Assembly: GCA_010279815.1 (NCBI GenBank)
Contig: QEOQ01000544.1
Coordinates: 1-64,000, forward strand
Source of the DNA: Brachionus plicatilis
Lineage: Eukaryota; Rotifera; Eurotatoria; Ploima; Brachionidae
Length of the DNA stretch: 64,000 nucleotides
Direction: 5' to 3'
Shown in pieces: positions 1 through 11,002 of this stretch. The translations under genes and the position numbers were made by a program. The notes below the pieces were generated by a model. The model saw nothing but the letters and a program-made list of their open reading frames with translations. It searched no databases and was not told where the DNA came from. Positions within the stretch are counted from its first letter, which is position 1. The number at the start of each line of letters is the position of its first letter.

Positions 1-3000
1 CAATTTTAAGGTCTATTATAAGGTCTTTTTATGGAAGGTTTTTTTCAAGATACTTTTTGGAAAGCTCTATTTTAAGGTTCTTTTTTAAGGTCTTTTTTTG
101 GAAGGTCTTTATTTAGGTACTTTTTAGAAAGCTCTTTATTAAGGTACTTTTTGGAAAGCTCTTTTTTAAGGTCCTTTTAATGGAAGCTCTATTTGAAGGT
201 CCTTTTTTGCGAAGCTCTATTTTAAGGTCTTTTTTTGGAAAGCTCTTTTTTAAGGTCCTTTTTTGTGAAGCTCTTTTTTAAATCTTTCTTTGTGAAGCTC
301 TTTTTAAAGGTATTTTTTGGAAGGCTTTTTTAAGGTCCTTTTTTTTAGAGAGCTCTATTTTAAGGTACCTTTTTGGAAAGCTCTATTTTAAGGTCCTTTT
401 AATGGAAGCTCAATTTTAAGGTCTATTATAAGGTCTTTTTATGGAAGGTTTTTTTCAAGATACTTTTTGGAAAGCTCTATTTTAGGGTTCTTTTTTAAGG
501 TCTTTTTTTGCGAAGCTCTATTTTAAGGTTCTTTTTGGAAGGTCTTTTTTAAGGTACTTTTTTGAAAATCTCTTTTTTAAGGTCCTTTTAATGGAAGCTC
601 TATTTGAAGGTCCTTTTTTGCGAAGCTCTATTTTAAATTCTTTTTAGAGAGCTCTTTTTCAAATCCCTTTTTGTGAAGCTTTTTTTAAAGGTATTTTTTG
701 GAAGCTCTATTTTAAGTTCCTTTTTTGGAGAGCTCTTTTTTAAGGTCTTTTTTTGCGAAGCTTTTTTTTAAGGTATTTTTTGGAAGGTCTTTTTTAAGGT
801 CCTTTTTTGGAGAGCTCTATTTTAAGGTACCTTTTTGGAAAGCTCTTTTTAAAGGTATTTTTATGGAAGGTCTTTTTTAAGGTCCTTTTTTTACGAAGCT
901 TTATTTTAAATTCTTTTTTAGATAGCTCTTTTTTAAATAATTTTTGTGAAGCTTTATTAAAAGGTATTTTTTGGAAGATCTATTTTAAGATCCATTTTTG
1001 GAGAGCTCTTTTTTAAGGTTCTTTTTTAAGGTCTTTTTTTGGAAGGTCTTTATTAAGGTACTTTTTAGAAAGCTCTTTATTAAGGTACTTTTTGGAAAGC
1101 TCTTTTTTAAGGTCCTTTTTTGCGAAGCTCTATTTTAAGGTTCTTTTTGGAAGGTCTTTTTTAAGGTACTTTTTTGGAAATCTCTTTTTTAAGGTCCTTT
1201 TAATGGAAGCTCTATTTGAAGGTCCTTTTTTGCGAAGCTCTATTTTAAATTCTTTTTTAGAGAGCTCTTTTTCAAAACCCTTTTTGTGAAGCTTTTTTTA
1301 AAGGTATTTTTTGGAAGCTCTATTTTAAGTTCCTTTTTTGGAGAGCTCTTTTTTAAGGTTCTTTTTTAAAGTCTTTTTTTGGAAGGTCTTTATTAAGGTA
1401 CTTTTTAGAAAGCTCTTTATTAAGGTACTTTTTGGAAATCTCTTTTTTAAGGTCCTTTTAATGGAAGCTCTATTTGAAGGTCCTTTTTTGCGAAGCTCTA
1501 TTTTAAGTTCCTTTTTTGGAGAGCTCTTTTTTAAGGTATTTTTATGGAAGGTCTTTTTTAAGGTCCTTTTTTGTGAAGCTCTTTTTTAAATCTTTCTTTG
1601 TGAAGCTCTTTTTAAAGGTATTTTTTGGAAGGCTTTTTTAAGGTCCTTTTTTTTAGAGAGCTCTATTTTAAGGTACCTTTTTGGAAAGCTCTATTTTAAG
1701 GTCCTTTTAATGGAAGCTCAATTTTAAGGTCTATTATAAGGTCTTTTTATGGAAGGTTTTTTTCAAGATACTTTTTGGAAAGCTCTATTTTAAGGTTCTT
1801 TTTTAAGGTCTTTTTTTGGAAGGTCTTTATTTAGGTACTTTTTAGAAAGCTCTTTATTAAGGTACTTTTTGGAAAGCTCTTTTTTAAGGTCCTTTTTTGC
1901 GAAGCTCTATTTTAAGGTTCTTTTTGGAAGGTCTTTTTTAAGGTACTTTTTTGGAAATCTCTTTTTTAAGGTCCTTTTAATGGAAGCTCTATTTGAAGGT
2001 CCTTTTTTGCGAAGCTCTATTTTAAATTCTTTTTTAGAGAGCTCTTTTTCAAATCCCTTTTTGTGAAGCTTTTTTTAAAGGTATTTTTTGGAAGCTCTAT
2101 TTTAAGTTCCTTTTTTGGAGAGCTCTTTTTTAAGGTCTTTTTTTGCGAAGCTTTTTTTTAAGGTATTTTTTGGAAGGTCTTTTTTAAGGTCCTTTTTTGG
2201 AGAGCTCTATTTTAAGGTACCTTTTTGGAAAGCTCTTTTTAAAGGTATTTTTATGGAAGGTCTTTTTTAAGGTCCTTTTTTTACGAAGCTATATTTTAAA
2301 TTCTTTTTTAGATAGCTCTTTTTTAAATAGTTTTTTGTGAAGCTTTATTAAAAGGTATTTTTTGGAAGATCTATTTTAAGATCCATTTTTGGAGAGCTCT
2401 TATTTAAGGTCTTTTTTTGAAAGGTCTTTATAAAGGTCTCTTTTATGGAAGCTCTATTTTGAGGTCTTTTTTAAGGTCTTTTTTTGGAAGGTCTTTATTA
2501 AGGTACTTTTTTTGAAAGCTCTTTTTTAAGGTCCTTTTAATGGAAGCTCAATTTTAAGGTCTATTATAAGGTCTTTTTATGGAAGGTTTTTTTCAAGATA
2601 CTTTTTGGAAAGCTCTTTTTTAATGTCCTTTTTGGAAAGCTCTTTTTAAAGGTCCTTTTTGCGAAGCTCTATTTTAAGTTCCTTCTTTGGAGAGCTCTTT
2701 TTTAAGGTCCTTTTTTGGAGAGCTCTATTTTAAGGTACCTTTTTGGAAAGCTCTATTTTAAGGTTCTTTTTGGAAGCTCTATTTGAAGGTCCTTTTTTGG
2801 AGAGCTCTTTTTTAAGGTCTTTTTTTGCGAAGCTTTTTTTAAAGGTATTTTTTGGAAGGTCTTTTTTAAGTTTCTTTTTTGGAAAGCTCTATTTTAAGGT
2901 AACTTTTTGGAAAGCTCTTTTTAAAGGTATTTTTATGGAAGGTCTTTTTTAAGGTCCTTTTTTGGAGTGCTCTATTTTAAGGTCTTTTTTTGGAAAGCTC

Positions 3001-3690
3001 TTTTTTAAGGTCCTTTTTTGTGAAGCTCTTTTTTAAATCTTTCTTTGTGAAGCTCTTTTTAAAGGTATTTTTTGGAAGGCTTTTTTAAGGTCCTTTTTTT
3101 TAGAGAGCTCTATTTTAAGGTACCTTTTTGGAAAGCTCTATTTTAAGGTCCTTTTAATGGAAGCTCAATTTTAAGGTCTATTATAAGGTCTTTTTATGGA
3201 AGGTTTTTTTCAAGATACTTTTTGGAAAGCTCTATTTTAAGGTTCTTTTTTAAGGTCTTTTTTTGGAAGGTCTTTATTAAGGTACTTTTTAGAAAGCTCT
3301 TTATTAAGGTACTTTTTGGAAAGCTCTTTTTTAAGGTCCTTTTTTGCGAAGCTCTATTTTAAGGTTCTTTTTGGAAGGTCTTTTTTAAGGTACTTTTTTG
3401 AAAATCTCTTTTTTAAGGTCCTTTTAATGGAAGCTCTATTTGAAGGTCCTTTTTTGCGAAGCTCTATTTTAAATTCTTTTTTAGAGAGCTCTTTTTCAAA
3501 TCCCTTTTTGTGAAGCTTTTTTTAAAGGTATTTTTTGGAAGGTCTTTTTTAAGGTCCTTTTTTGGAGAGCTCTATTTTAAGGTACCTTTTTGGAAAGCTC
3601 TTTTTAAAGGTATTTTTATGGAAGGTCTTTTTTTAGTTCCTTTTTTGGACAAGCCATTTTTTAGGTTCTTATTTGGGAAGCTCTTCAATC
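1..3690. repeat. Minisatellite array with higher-order repeats
   Basis: The stretch is built from degenerate units of about 26-30 bp, each combining a T-run, a GGAAAGCTC or GCGAAGCTC core, another T-run and AAGGTCC or AAGGTAC. Units combine into longer blocks: one block starting CAATTTTAAGGTCTATTATA recurs at about 1, 411, 1719, 2549 and 3166. The plus strand is strongly T-rich over pyrimidine and the minus strand purine-rich. Reading frames stay open by chance because the units lack in-frame stops; they give repeated peptides such as MESSFLRSFF, which I do not take as genes. The array runs off the left edge of the window. Confidence 0.95.
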
Positions 3691-3739
3691 CTATAGAAAT
3701 ATTACGGAGTGACTTCAAAACTTATGTTAGGAAGAAATA
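3685..3739 (+). pseudogene. Possible DDE transposase scrap at the repeat edge
   Basis: Just past the minisatellite one frame reads FNPIEILRSDFKTYVRKK and then stops. NPIE followed by a hydrophobic/basic K-x-x-V pattern resembles the third catalytic block of Tc1/mariner-pogo (IS630-type) transposases, where the E of NPIE is catalytic. The fragment is only 18 residues, so this is a weak resemblance. It may be a decayed transposon in which the repeat array expanded. Confidence 0.3.
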
Positions 3740-3802
3740 ATGTAGAAATTTAAGTGAGTAGACAGAAACTTTTAGAAGCTACGAATGAAATTACGAAAAA
3801 TC

Positions 3803-3852
3803 TTATCCTTGAACAGAAAAACAAATAAAAAAATAAATAATAATTAACAAAT
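3803..3852 (+). mobile_element. LINE 3' tail remnant
   Basis: The segment reads TTGAACAGAAAAACAAATAA and then runs into AAT/AAATA repeats. The same sequence ends the LINE fragment near 45.7 kb, and a related one lies on the opposite strand near 28.2 kb. Shared terminal sequence followed by a simple A/T repeat is the usual appearance of a non-LTR retrotransposon 3' end. No coding part is left here. Confidence 0.5.
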
Positions 3853-3901
3853 AGAAATTTCCTACAAATCTAAACACTCTGAATCCTTTTTTAATTTAAT
3901 A

Positions 3902-4060
3902 GACGACAGATATGGGAACTCAGAAGAACTAACTTGTTTAGAAATCTTCGATATCATTACAAATAGACATAAAGTTACAGCTGAAGATTAAGACACGGAA
4001 CATGTAGACGAGGTCTAGTCTGTAACATCTTTTCAGAACTTAGAGCAGAATTTTTTGAGG
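3902..4060 (+). pseudogene. Decayed reading frame, pogo/Tigger-like transposase tail?
   Basis: One plus frame reads DDRYGNSEELTCLEIFDIIT, then continues as an acidic stretch and ends near SFQNLEQNFLR. It is interrupted by TAA after ...VTAED and TAG after ...VDEV. An acidic, Leu-containing tail of this kind is found at the C-terminus of pogo/Tigger-type DDE transposases, but no catalytic block is visible. The call is a guess from overall style; the two in-frame stops show it is dead. Confidence 0.3.
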
Positions 4061-4117
4061 TAAAACAGACATTTGGAAATGTCACTTTTAAATAATTTTA
4101 ATTCAGTTGAAAAAAAA

Positions 4118-5070
4118 TGGGTCTATTGCAATATGTGACCAGCTGGTCACTTAATATGTGACCAGCTGGTCACTTAATATGTGACCAGCTGGTCACTTAA
4201 TATGTGACCATTGATTCCTACTTAATTATGTGATCAGGACTGTTCACCTATTAAGTGACCAGTAAATAAGTGACCAGAAAAAATTAAAGATTAAAAAAAC
4301 ATGGTCACATAAATTTGTTTTTGGTCACTTAAATTTTTATTTGGTCACATAAAATATTTTTTGGTCACTTAAATTTTTTATTGGTCACCTAATAAATTTT
4401 TATTAAATTATTTTAAAAAATACGAAAATCAATAATAAAATTTAAAATCGAAAAAGTTGACTAAATTTTGCTTCGCTTTTTTAATTTTCATAAACAAAAA
4501 TTTCTAAATAACTCTTTTGAAAAATTAAGCAATATAAATTTGCGTTTAAGTTAAAAAAAAAATTAAATTTGAAAAGAAATAAAATGAACATTCAAGAGTC
4601 CGAAGAATTTAAAATATTCACATAAAAAAATATAAAAGCTTGCAATACGAGATTGATTCATTAAATGAACCAAAAAGTTCAAAAGAAACACTTCAAACTG
4701 TGAATAAGCATTTAAGTGGTAAAAAAAATCCGGTAGAATGTCCACATTGTGGAAATTATTTCGAAATGGGAAAGGGTTTAAAATTACATATTTCAAAAAA
4801 ACACTAATTTTTTTTAGTTTCTTTATTTGGTCACATAATTTAATATTTGCTCACATAACATAATAACTGGTCACATATTTTTTCAATTGGTCACGTATAA
4901 TTTTTTTTGGTCACATATTTTAATAAACTTTTTAATATTAATTTTTTTTGAAATCTTTGGTCACTTATTTACTGGTCACTTAATAGGTGAACAGTCCTGA
5001 TCACATAATTAAGTAGGAATCAATGGTCACATATTAACTGACCAGCTGGTCACATATTGCAATAGACCCA
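4118..5070. mobile_element. 953-bp inverted-repeat DNA element with TGGTCAC boxes
   Basis: Both ends begin TGGGTCTATTGCAATATGTG when read inward. The right inverted repeat runs about 4955-5070. The left, about 4118-4277, matches it except that a 23-bp unit containing the palindrome GTGACCAGCTGGTCAC is present three times instead of once. Inside both arms the heptamer TGGTCAC, or its complement, recurs about every 20 bp, roughly 25 times in all; inner copies in both arms point the same way. The flanks are A-runs (8 A left, 6-7 A right), so any target duplication is hidden. The centre carries a zinc-finger reading frame. This is a non-autonomous DNA transposon; repeated subterminal motifs of this kind usually bind transposase, and the superfamily is not identified. 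Confidence 0.9.
4584..4807 (+). pseudogene. Single C2H2 zinc-finger cargo frame (frameshifted)
   Basis: The frame ending at the TAA at 4805-4807 is open from 4613 and finishes with a textbook C2H2 finger: ECPHC, then 12 residues, H, ISKK, H, that is C-x2-C-x12-H-x4-H, directly before the stop. A short ATG frame starts at 4584 (MNIQESEEFKIF) and would join it with one frame change near 4618. Upstream residues are basic and Ser/Lys-rich with no second finger. A finger inside a TIR element suggests a DNA-binding helper or the remnant of a transposase N-terminal (BED/C2H2-like) domain. Whether it is expressed or was once longer cannot be told. Confidence 0.55.
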
Positions 5071-5523
5071 AAAAAATTAGGAGTAACAGAAAATGTACTT
5101 CATACTCATTTTACTCATTATATCATACTTCATTTACAATTTTTTTGCTTTTAATTTTATGTATTTGTATAAACGGACTTGACTTAATTCTGTAATTAAC
5201 TCCCTAATTCAGAGAGAACACATTTTTTTTAGACGGATTTCCGGGATAAGTCGGAAAACTTAATCCGGTCAATAATTTTCAGGATCGGATGAGTTCGGAT
5301 TAACGAGGTTACGCTTTATTTTAGATGCAGTTTTTGATGATTTTTTCAGGTAACTTTGTTATTTCCATAAGTCAAAAAATTATCGAAAACGTCATTAAAA
5401 TAAATAATTTCTGCTTAGCTTAGCAACGAGTTTATTTTACATTCTTGAATCGTGATTTTCCATGGAGATTTGAAATAATTAAAGAAATTCTTAAAAAAAT
5501 TAAACAAAATATTTTAAAATACG
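5071..5523. other. Intergenic, no gene seen
   Basis: AT-rich spacer between the inverted-repeat element and the first gene. A slightly GC-richer patch at about 5225-5325 contains several CGGAT/TCCGG words. No open frame or known element is visible. It should hold the promoter of the gene starting at 5524. Confidence 0.6.
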
Positions 5524-8500
5524 ATGAATTCTGAGCAAAAAAGTAAAATAGATATTAATTTTGTAATCATATGTCCCGAAAAATCCCTATTAAATACGAA
5601 AGAGTTTAAAAATAATATTGAATTCTATACAAATAGAGTTGAGAAACGAAATGGTAGTGGCATTTGTTGAGTTATTTCTATTAGCTGTTATAGCAAAAAG
5701 GACTATCATTAATATGACCAAATATTCATAGAACCAATTAAAAATTAATGAATATCAAAAATTTTTTTGTGAACTATATTTATTAATAAAGTACATTTAA
5801 TTTTTTTTTTAAATCACATTGCCACCGCCATTTCTTCGCAAACTCTATTTAAAATTTTCTAAAAGTATTCTTTTTAATTTTTTAATTTTTAAAGATATTG
5901 GCTTGGAATCTCTAAAAGAAGACTTCGAAAACGAAGCTCGATTGTTAAATTCAAGTAATCTAAAAGGAGACATAGAACATGATGTCAAATTCGAGGTTCT
6001 TATCGAAACATGCCAAACAAGTTTCTCTGAAATGCAAATTGCAATACAAGATATGCTTAAATTGAAAGATGAACTATTAATGCATTTTTTACCTCCACCA
6101 TTACTTTTCAAGCTAACTGTGATTTTCGGAAAAATATTTCGCTCGTTTTCTGACTTAAATACTCCTGTAAACGAAATGCTGAGGCTTGTTAAAATTTATT
6201 CAACTTCTTGGGAAAAAAATAGTATTGTGCTAAAAAAAATTCATGATTTGTATGAAAACAAAAAACAGCTATTGAATTTAGCTATTAAAAGACTGGCAAT
6301 GGTAGATAAAAAAACTAAGCTTTTTGCTAGAGAAAAAAGAGTGTTAAACTGGGAAAAATTGTTCGTTAGATTAAGTGAATCAAAAGGACACGGCCGAAGA
6401 TGGAGATTTCAAATTGACAATTTTAGAAAAAAAACTAGTCTAAACTACGAAGAGCTAGTTAAATGGGTGCTAAGAGAATCAAATGATCAATTAGAGGAAA
6501 ATTTAAAGCGAGACATTAAAGAATTAAGCAAAGCGAACGAAAAACAATTTGTTGATCCTGATAAGAAAATTTCGAATGAAAAATTTGAAAAAAGTAATCT
6601 ATGTATAGAAATGGACAAATCCAATTTTAGCGAAGATCCTATAAAAAAAATGAATGAAGAAGTAAATTAGATATGCTAAATTTTATTGAATTAAAACTCA
6701 AATTTACTTAAAAATTTTAATTTATCATCTTAATACATTCTTGAATTTAATTATTTTTGATTTATTTTTAGAATTATATAAATGAAGTTGACAGCGTACA
6801 GGATTTTTTTTCAGAAGAAAGTTCAGAGGACGGGAAGAAAGAAAAAGAAACGGTATTAACTTATTTTTTAAAATATAAATAAAAATCTATTCCTTGAATT
6901 TTTAAATTAAAATTATTTTCTTGTTTTTAGAAACAAGTGGTTGATATAAACATACAAACTGAACCAGAGATGTTTGACAAAAGTATTTGGACTGGCGAGC
7001 CTAGTTATAGTCGTTTCTTAATAATACGATTGTTTAAGCCAACTGAACTATACAATAAAAAAATAAAATTCAAAATTACATTGGGAAATATATCTCAGTA
7101 TTCAAAAAGCTTTGAAATAATAAAAGTGAAGCCTTTATTTTTTAATAATTAAAAGATATTAATTATTGTTTTTAATTAAATAAAACGATAGAAAGTAGTG
7201 ATTGTTGACAATAAAACTCAGTTTAGAAACAATAAATCAAAAAATTCGAGTAATTTTTTATTTTGGATATTTTTAAATACTTTAAAAAAATTTTTAAGGA
7301 ATTGAAATTGAAAAAAATAAAGAGGAATCAGAACGAAAAATTGATCTAAACAAATATGAAGACTTTGTATTTCAAGTAAAAGACTATTCAGAAAAAAAAG
7401 AGATCCTTTGTACTTCGATAGACGATTCTATTGGTATTGAACTAGCAGGAGCTGATGAGAATGAAGAATTGTTTGGATATTCACTTTTACAATTAGATGA
7501 TGTTCACACATTAGACTTGCCTATATTATATCATAAAGAATTTCTGCAAGATGAAATCGCTGACCATGTTTTAGAGACAAAAGAAGATTTGAAGAATTAT
7601 GATGCATCAAAATTTTTAGATTCTAACGAATTAACTGAAGAATCTTTTAGTAGTTATGAGATACTTTCAAAAAGATCGCCTTTCACTTTCGAAATGTACA
7701 AAACTAAAACGGTAAAATCAGGTGATAACATTTGCATGTTGCCATTAATGTTTTTCTGGGTAAGAAAACCAAACACATTGAATTGTAACAAAAACACCAA
7801 TACAAAATCAATTAAAGATTTGATAGAAGACTTAACAGGTTTTGATATAGAGAAACAAAGTAAAGAGGAAATTCAAGAGTTATCTAGACCTAAGAACTTA
7901 CATGATATAGCATGTTCTCCCATTCAAATCGAACCGGAGTATTCATCAATCAAAAAAACACCAAGTTCACCGACTGAAAGTAGAATTTCATTCATTAAAA
8001 ACGATAAATTAGATGAAATACATGAAGAATATCAGTAAGCTAGTATTTTACGAAAAAAATGTCTTAAAATTTTAAATTAAGAATGAAGATGGATGAACTA
8101 AAACTTGTGATTTATCGACTTGAAAATGAAATTTCCAAAATAAAATCTCTAAATGAATTAAAACCAGTTGAAATGATTGAAAAAAGCAAGAAAAAAATGA
8201 ATCCTCAAAATCCTGCACAAAAAAAAAACAATTTGTAAACTAAATTAAAACAAATCTAGGTTTTTTATTTTTTAAATTTTATTTTCTATTAGACAAAAAT
8301 CAAATGAAAAGAAAGAAATAAGTAGTGATAACTTGATTTATAAGAAAAATGATACAAAAAAACAATCATTATGGAGTGAAAAATTACAAGAAGGAGTATT
8401 TAACCCTTATAATATACATATTTTTATGCTTTTTAATCGATTATTTTAGTTCTATGAGAGACTAAGACAGTTTAATCAAAAAAGTTATTTACATCAAAAG

Positions 8501-8941
8501 GAAATGATTGAAAAATACGTAAGTCAGGAAGCCGCCATATTAGAACAGCAGATGGCGGTTCTGCATAGACTTGATAGAAACAATTACAATGAAAAGCAAC
8601 TAGATGACTTTTGTCTACCTGCTGTTTTTATGCCTATAAAGTCGAATAATAATGTTTATAACCCTCGTGCAAGACAATATTTTCATGCAACAGGAACTGA
8701 TGTGAGAATAACACAGCCTCCATCAATATTTCAGCTTCCGCCACTGCCTTCCAGACCAACGGTAATAAAAAAATTAATAATTAATTAAATAATTTTTTTT
8801 TAAAAGCTTTCTGTAATAAACTTGTACGATCTGGGTAAACGTTATGAGTCTGGTGAACCTGACTTTTACATAAATGAATATATAAATTCAACTGCAGGTA
8901 AACTACTAAACCAATCAAAAACCGGAGAAACTAAAGACTGA
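5524..8941 (+). CDS. Ten-exon coiled-coil protein, 889 aa, unrecognised
   Basis: Exons: 5524-5653, 5895-6661, 6772-6852, 6931-7125, 7192-7249, 7299-8034, 8082-8234, 8293-8395, 8450-8761, 8807-8941. All junctions are GT-AG, all phases agree, and the sum is 2670 nt including TGA. The start is ATG at 5524 (MNSEQKSKID). Residues ~45-190 are helical and charged, probably coiled coil. Residues 196-217 form a basic patch beginning WEKLFVRLSESKGHGRRW. An acidic Ser/Glu linker sits at ~305-326. A beta-rich stretch with SYSRFLIIRLFKP and FKITLGN follows and could be a C2-like fold (inference). A second helical part and a Pro-rich tail (PPSIFQLPPLPSRP, ~830-845) end the protein. I do not recognise the family. 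It lies upstream of EFCAB7 on the same strand, 3.2 kb apart. A cytoskeletal or ciliary role is only a guess from its architecture. Confidence 0.8.
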
Positions 8942-10082
8942 AAGTTACAATTAATTAAAACGAGAAGTTGAAGACTTCTTAATTCATTAATTTTCATTAA
9001 TTTTTTTATTTATTATTTTTCTAAAATTTAAAACATAAAAAATGTAAAAGCTAATTGAAGTTGATTGTGAAATTTGCAAGGATGCAAAATAATTTAACCT
9101 TTAATTAAAAACATTTAAATTAATGGTTTGGCCGCAAAAATTTGCTGAATTGTTGGAAATTTTGATCTTAAAAAAAGATTTTTTTTCAACTCTTTTACAA
9201 TTCGCAGCACTGATCAATTGCAAATTATCATAAAACATTTTATTGAGCATGATCGTTATTTTATATCAACGCCAATATGCCAATATGATCAATCAAAAAT
9301 TTTAAAATCTTCAAAATAATAATGTTAAAAAAATATTTTGTTTTTAGATGAAAACAACAGAAATTAAATCATACTTTACTTTTATTATTAAAGATGATTA
9401 AAAATTTTAATAAAAGAAATTACGACATTGATGAATTGTTTTACTGTTCTCTTTTTTTTTATTTAATTTTATTTATTAGAGTTTAAAATCGTACTTTTTT
9501 TTTCATTTGATGATCGTTAGACTGCATAAACAAGGAATTTTTACTTGCAGTTTTGTTTTTTCTTACTAATTCACTTTTATTATTTTTTTAATTAAAATTT
9601 TAAACAGCTAGATTTATATAAAACTAGGGAAAAAATTAATATAAAAAGTTAAAAAACAAATAAAATTTTCAAATTACTAAGATTTTTTTTTCAATTAATA
9701 TAAATTTATTGATTAATATTTAATGACATTTAATTTAAATTTTGATTTTTTTTTAATGCTTTCCTTTTTTCAAAGTTGATTTTTTGTTTGGATTTTTTTC
9801 AAATTTTTTTGCCTTCAATTATTCTCTGAAATTTAAAAAAATTAATATCAAAGAAAATAGTTGCTAAAAATTTGAATAATAAATAAATTACAAAAAAAAT
9901 AATGTTATAGTAATTCACTGAAAAATGAATCAAATATTGTTAATTATTTTGATTCGAGAAAAAAAAAAGTTCTAAGTTTTTTTCTTCAAATATACTTCTA
10001 ATCACCGATTAATGACTCACTTCCCCCATTTCATCACACAATTCAGCAACTTTCTCACATTCCCGCCATTGAATCCTTCTTT
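8942..10082. other. Intergenic, nothing seen
   Basis: Very AT-rich 3' flank of the preceding gene with long T- and A-runs and no convincing open frame. AATAAA-type words are too frequent by composition to single out a cleavage signal. Confidence 0.6.
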
Positions 10083-10232
10083 TTTTCCGAATAATAATAA
10101 AAATTAGGATATTGATATGGAATGACTAAAATCATCCTTTAACGGAGTGCAAGGGTTAGTTGCACTATAGTAGCCTCTACAATCAATTTTATTTTTCTTA
10201 AAAGAGCTGTCAAGTTAATTTTTAAGATGATA
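10083..10232 (-). mobile_element. LINE 3'-end fragment, family shared with 25.97-26.23 kb
   Basis: On the minus strand this holds the same 3' sequence as the copy near 26 kb: TTGACAGCT..., then ATTGATTGTAGA, CTACTATAGTGCAACTAA and CCTTGCACTCCGT, followed by a TTATTATTATT tail at about 10088-10098. Only the 3' untranslated part is preserved. The simple-repeat tail at the same relative place in both copies supports a non-LTR retrotransposon. Confidence 0.7.
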
Positions 10233-10429
10233 TAACAAACAATTAGTGGGCTGCTATTAGTTTAGAAAAAAACAATTCAAATTCTTAATTGTTTAGACCA
10301 ATAACAAAACAGTTTCTCAAAACTTATTCATCCTTCAACAGTTTCTTACACCAAAAAAAATTTTCGTCTATAAGAAATTTTTTATTGTGCAAATTTGAAT
10401 TTCTTATATCCAATTTTTACTGTATTACT

Positions 10430-10600
10430 AAATTATCTTACTATTTCTCGGATATCCCTATTCCCACATTATATCGCATTATCCTAAAGTTTCTCACTAT
10501 TTCTCAATTACATCCCACTTTTTCCCAGAAATGTGACTTTTCACAAATGACATCCAGCTATTGCTAAATTCTCTAACTATTTCTCGGATATCGCGATTCA
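10430..10600. repeat. Degenerate direct repeat (~137-bp spacing)
   Basis: CTATTTCTCGGATATC appears at about 10440 and again at about 10577, each after a similar TTACTAAATT.TCTTA-type lead-in. Intermediate TTTCTCACTATTTCTC words suggest an older tandem structure. An open frame across it (about 10289-10567) has no ATG start and no recognisable content. Confidence 0.4.
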
Positions 10601-11002
10601 CGATTCACCCTTAATATCGAACTTTTGCTGATTGGTCTCTCCATTGTCCAAATTTCAAATTTTTTTACCAACAACATCCAACTTTTTTTTCCAAAAATCT
10701 TACTCAACAACAGAGATCACAACAAATAAATCCAGACTTGTTAATGATTTAATAAATCCATATTGATACCAATAAAGTAATTGCTTCCAAATTCATGGCT
10801 GTTAATCCTGACCTATGTGATCTGTTAATGTAACCAGATTTAGAAAAATATTCTTTCAACTGGTCGAGATGAAGCAGGTATTGATAAAAATTTTTGTGAC
10901 TTAGAATTAAAACTTTGAGTTATAAACAAGTCTGAATAAATTCCATTTTTGCTATAATCTCTTAAAATTCCGCAGTTTTTGTATCTTTCAATGATAATAT
11001 AT

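Noticed and set aside
807..3740. Several plus-strand open frames of 65-83 codons starting MESS...
   Set aside because: They lie wholly within the minisatellite and repeat the same peptide; openness follows from the unit sequence, not from coding selection.
4563..4796. Minus-strand 77-codon frame in the TIR element
   Set aside because: It is antisense to the zinc-finger frame, whose C2H2 pattern is far more convincing.
4134..5060. CRISPR-like reading of the regularly spaced TGGTCAC boxes
   Set aside because: Spacers are similar AT-rich filler, the boxes are heptamers in both orientations within a TIR transposon, and the genome is eukaryotic.
5845..6111. Minus-strand 88-codon frame
   Set aside because: Antisense to exon 2 of the 889-residue gene, which has consistent splice phases.
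10289..10567. 92-codon plus frame rich in Phe and Ser
   Set aside because: No ATG start, lies in degenerate TTTCTC repeats, no family features.
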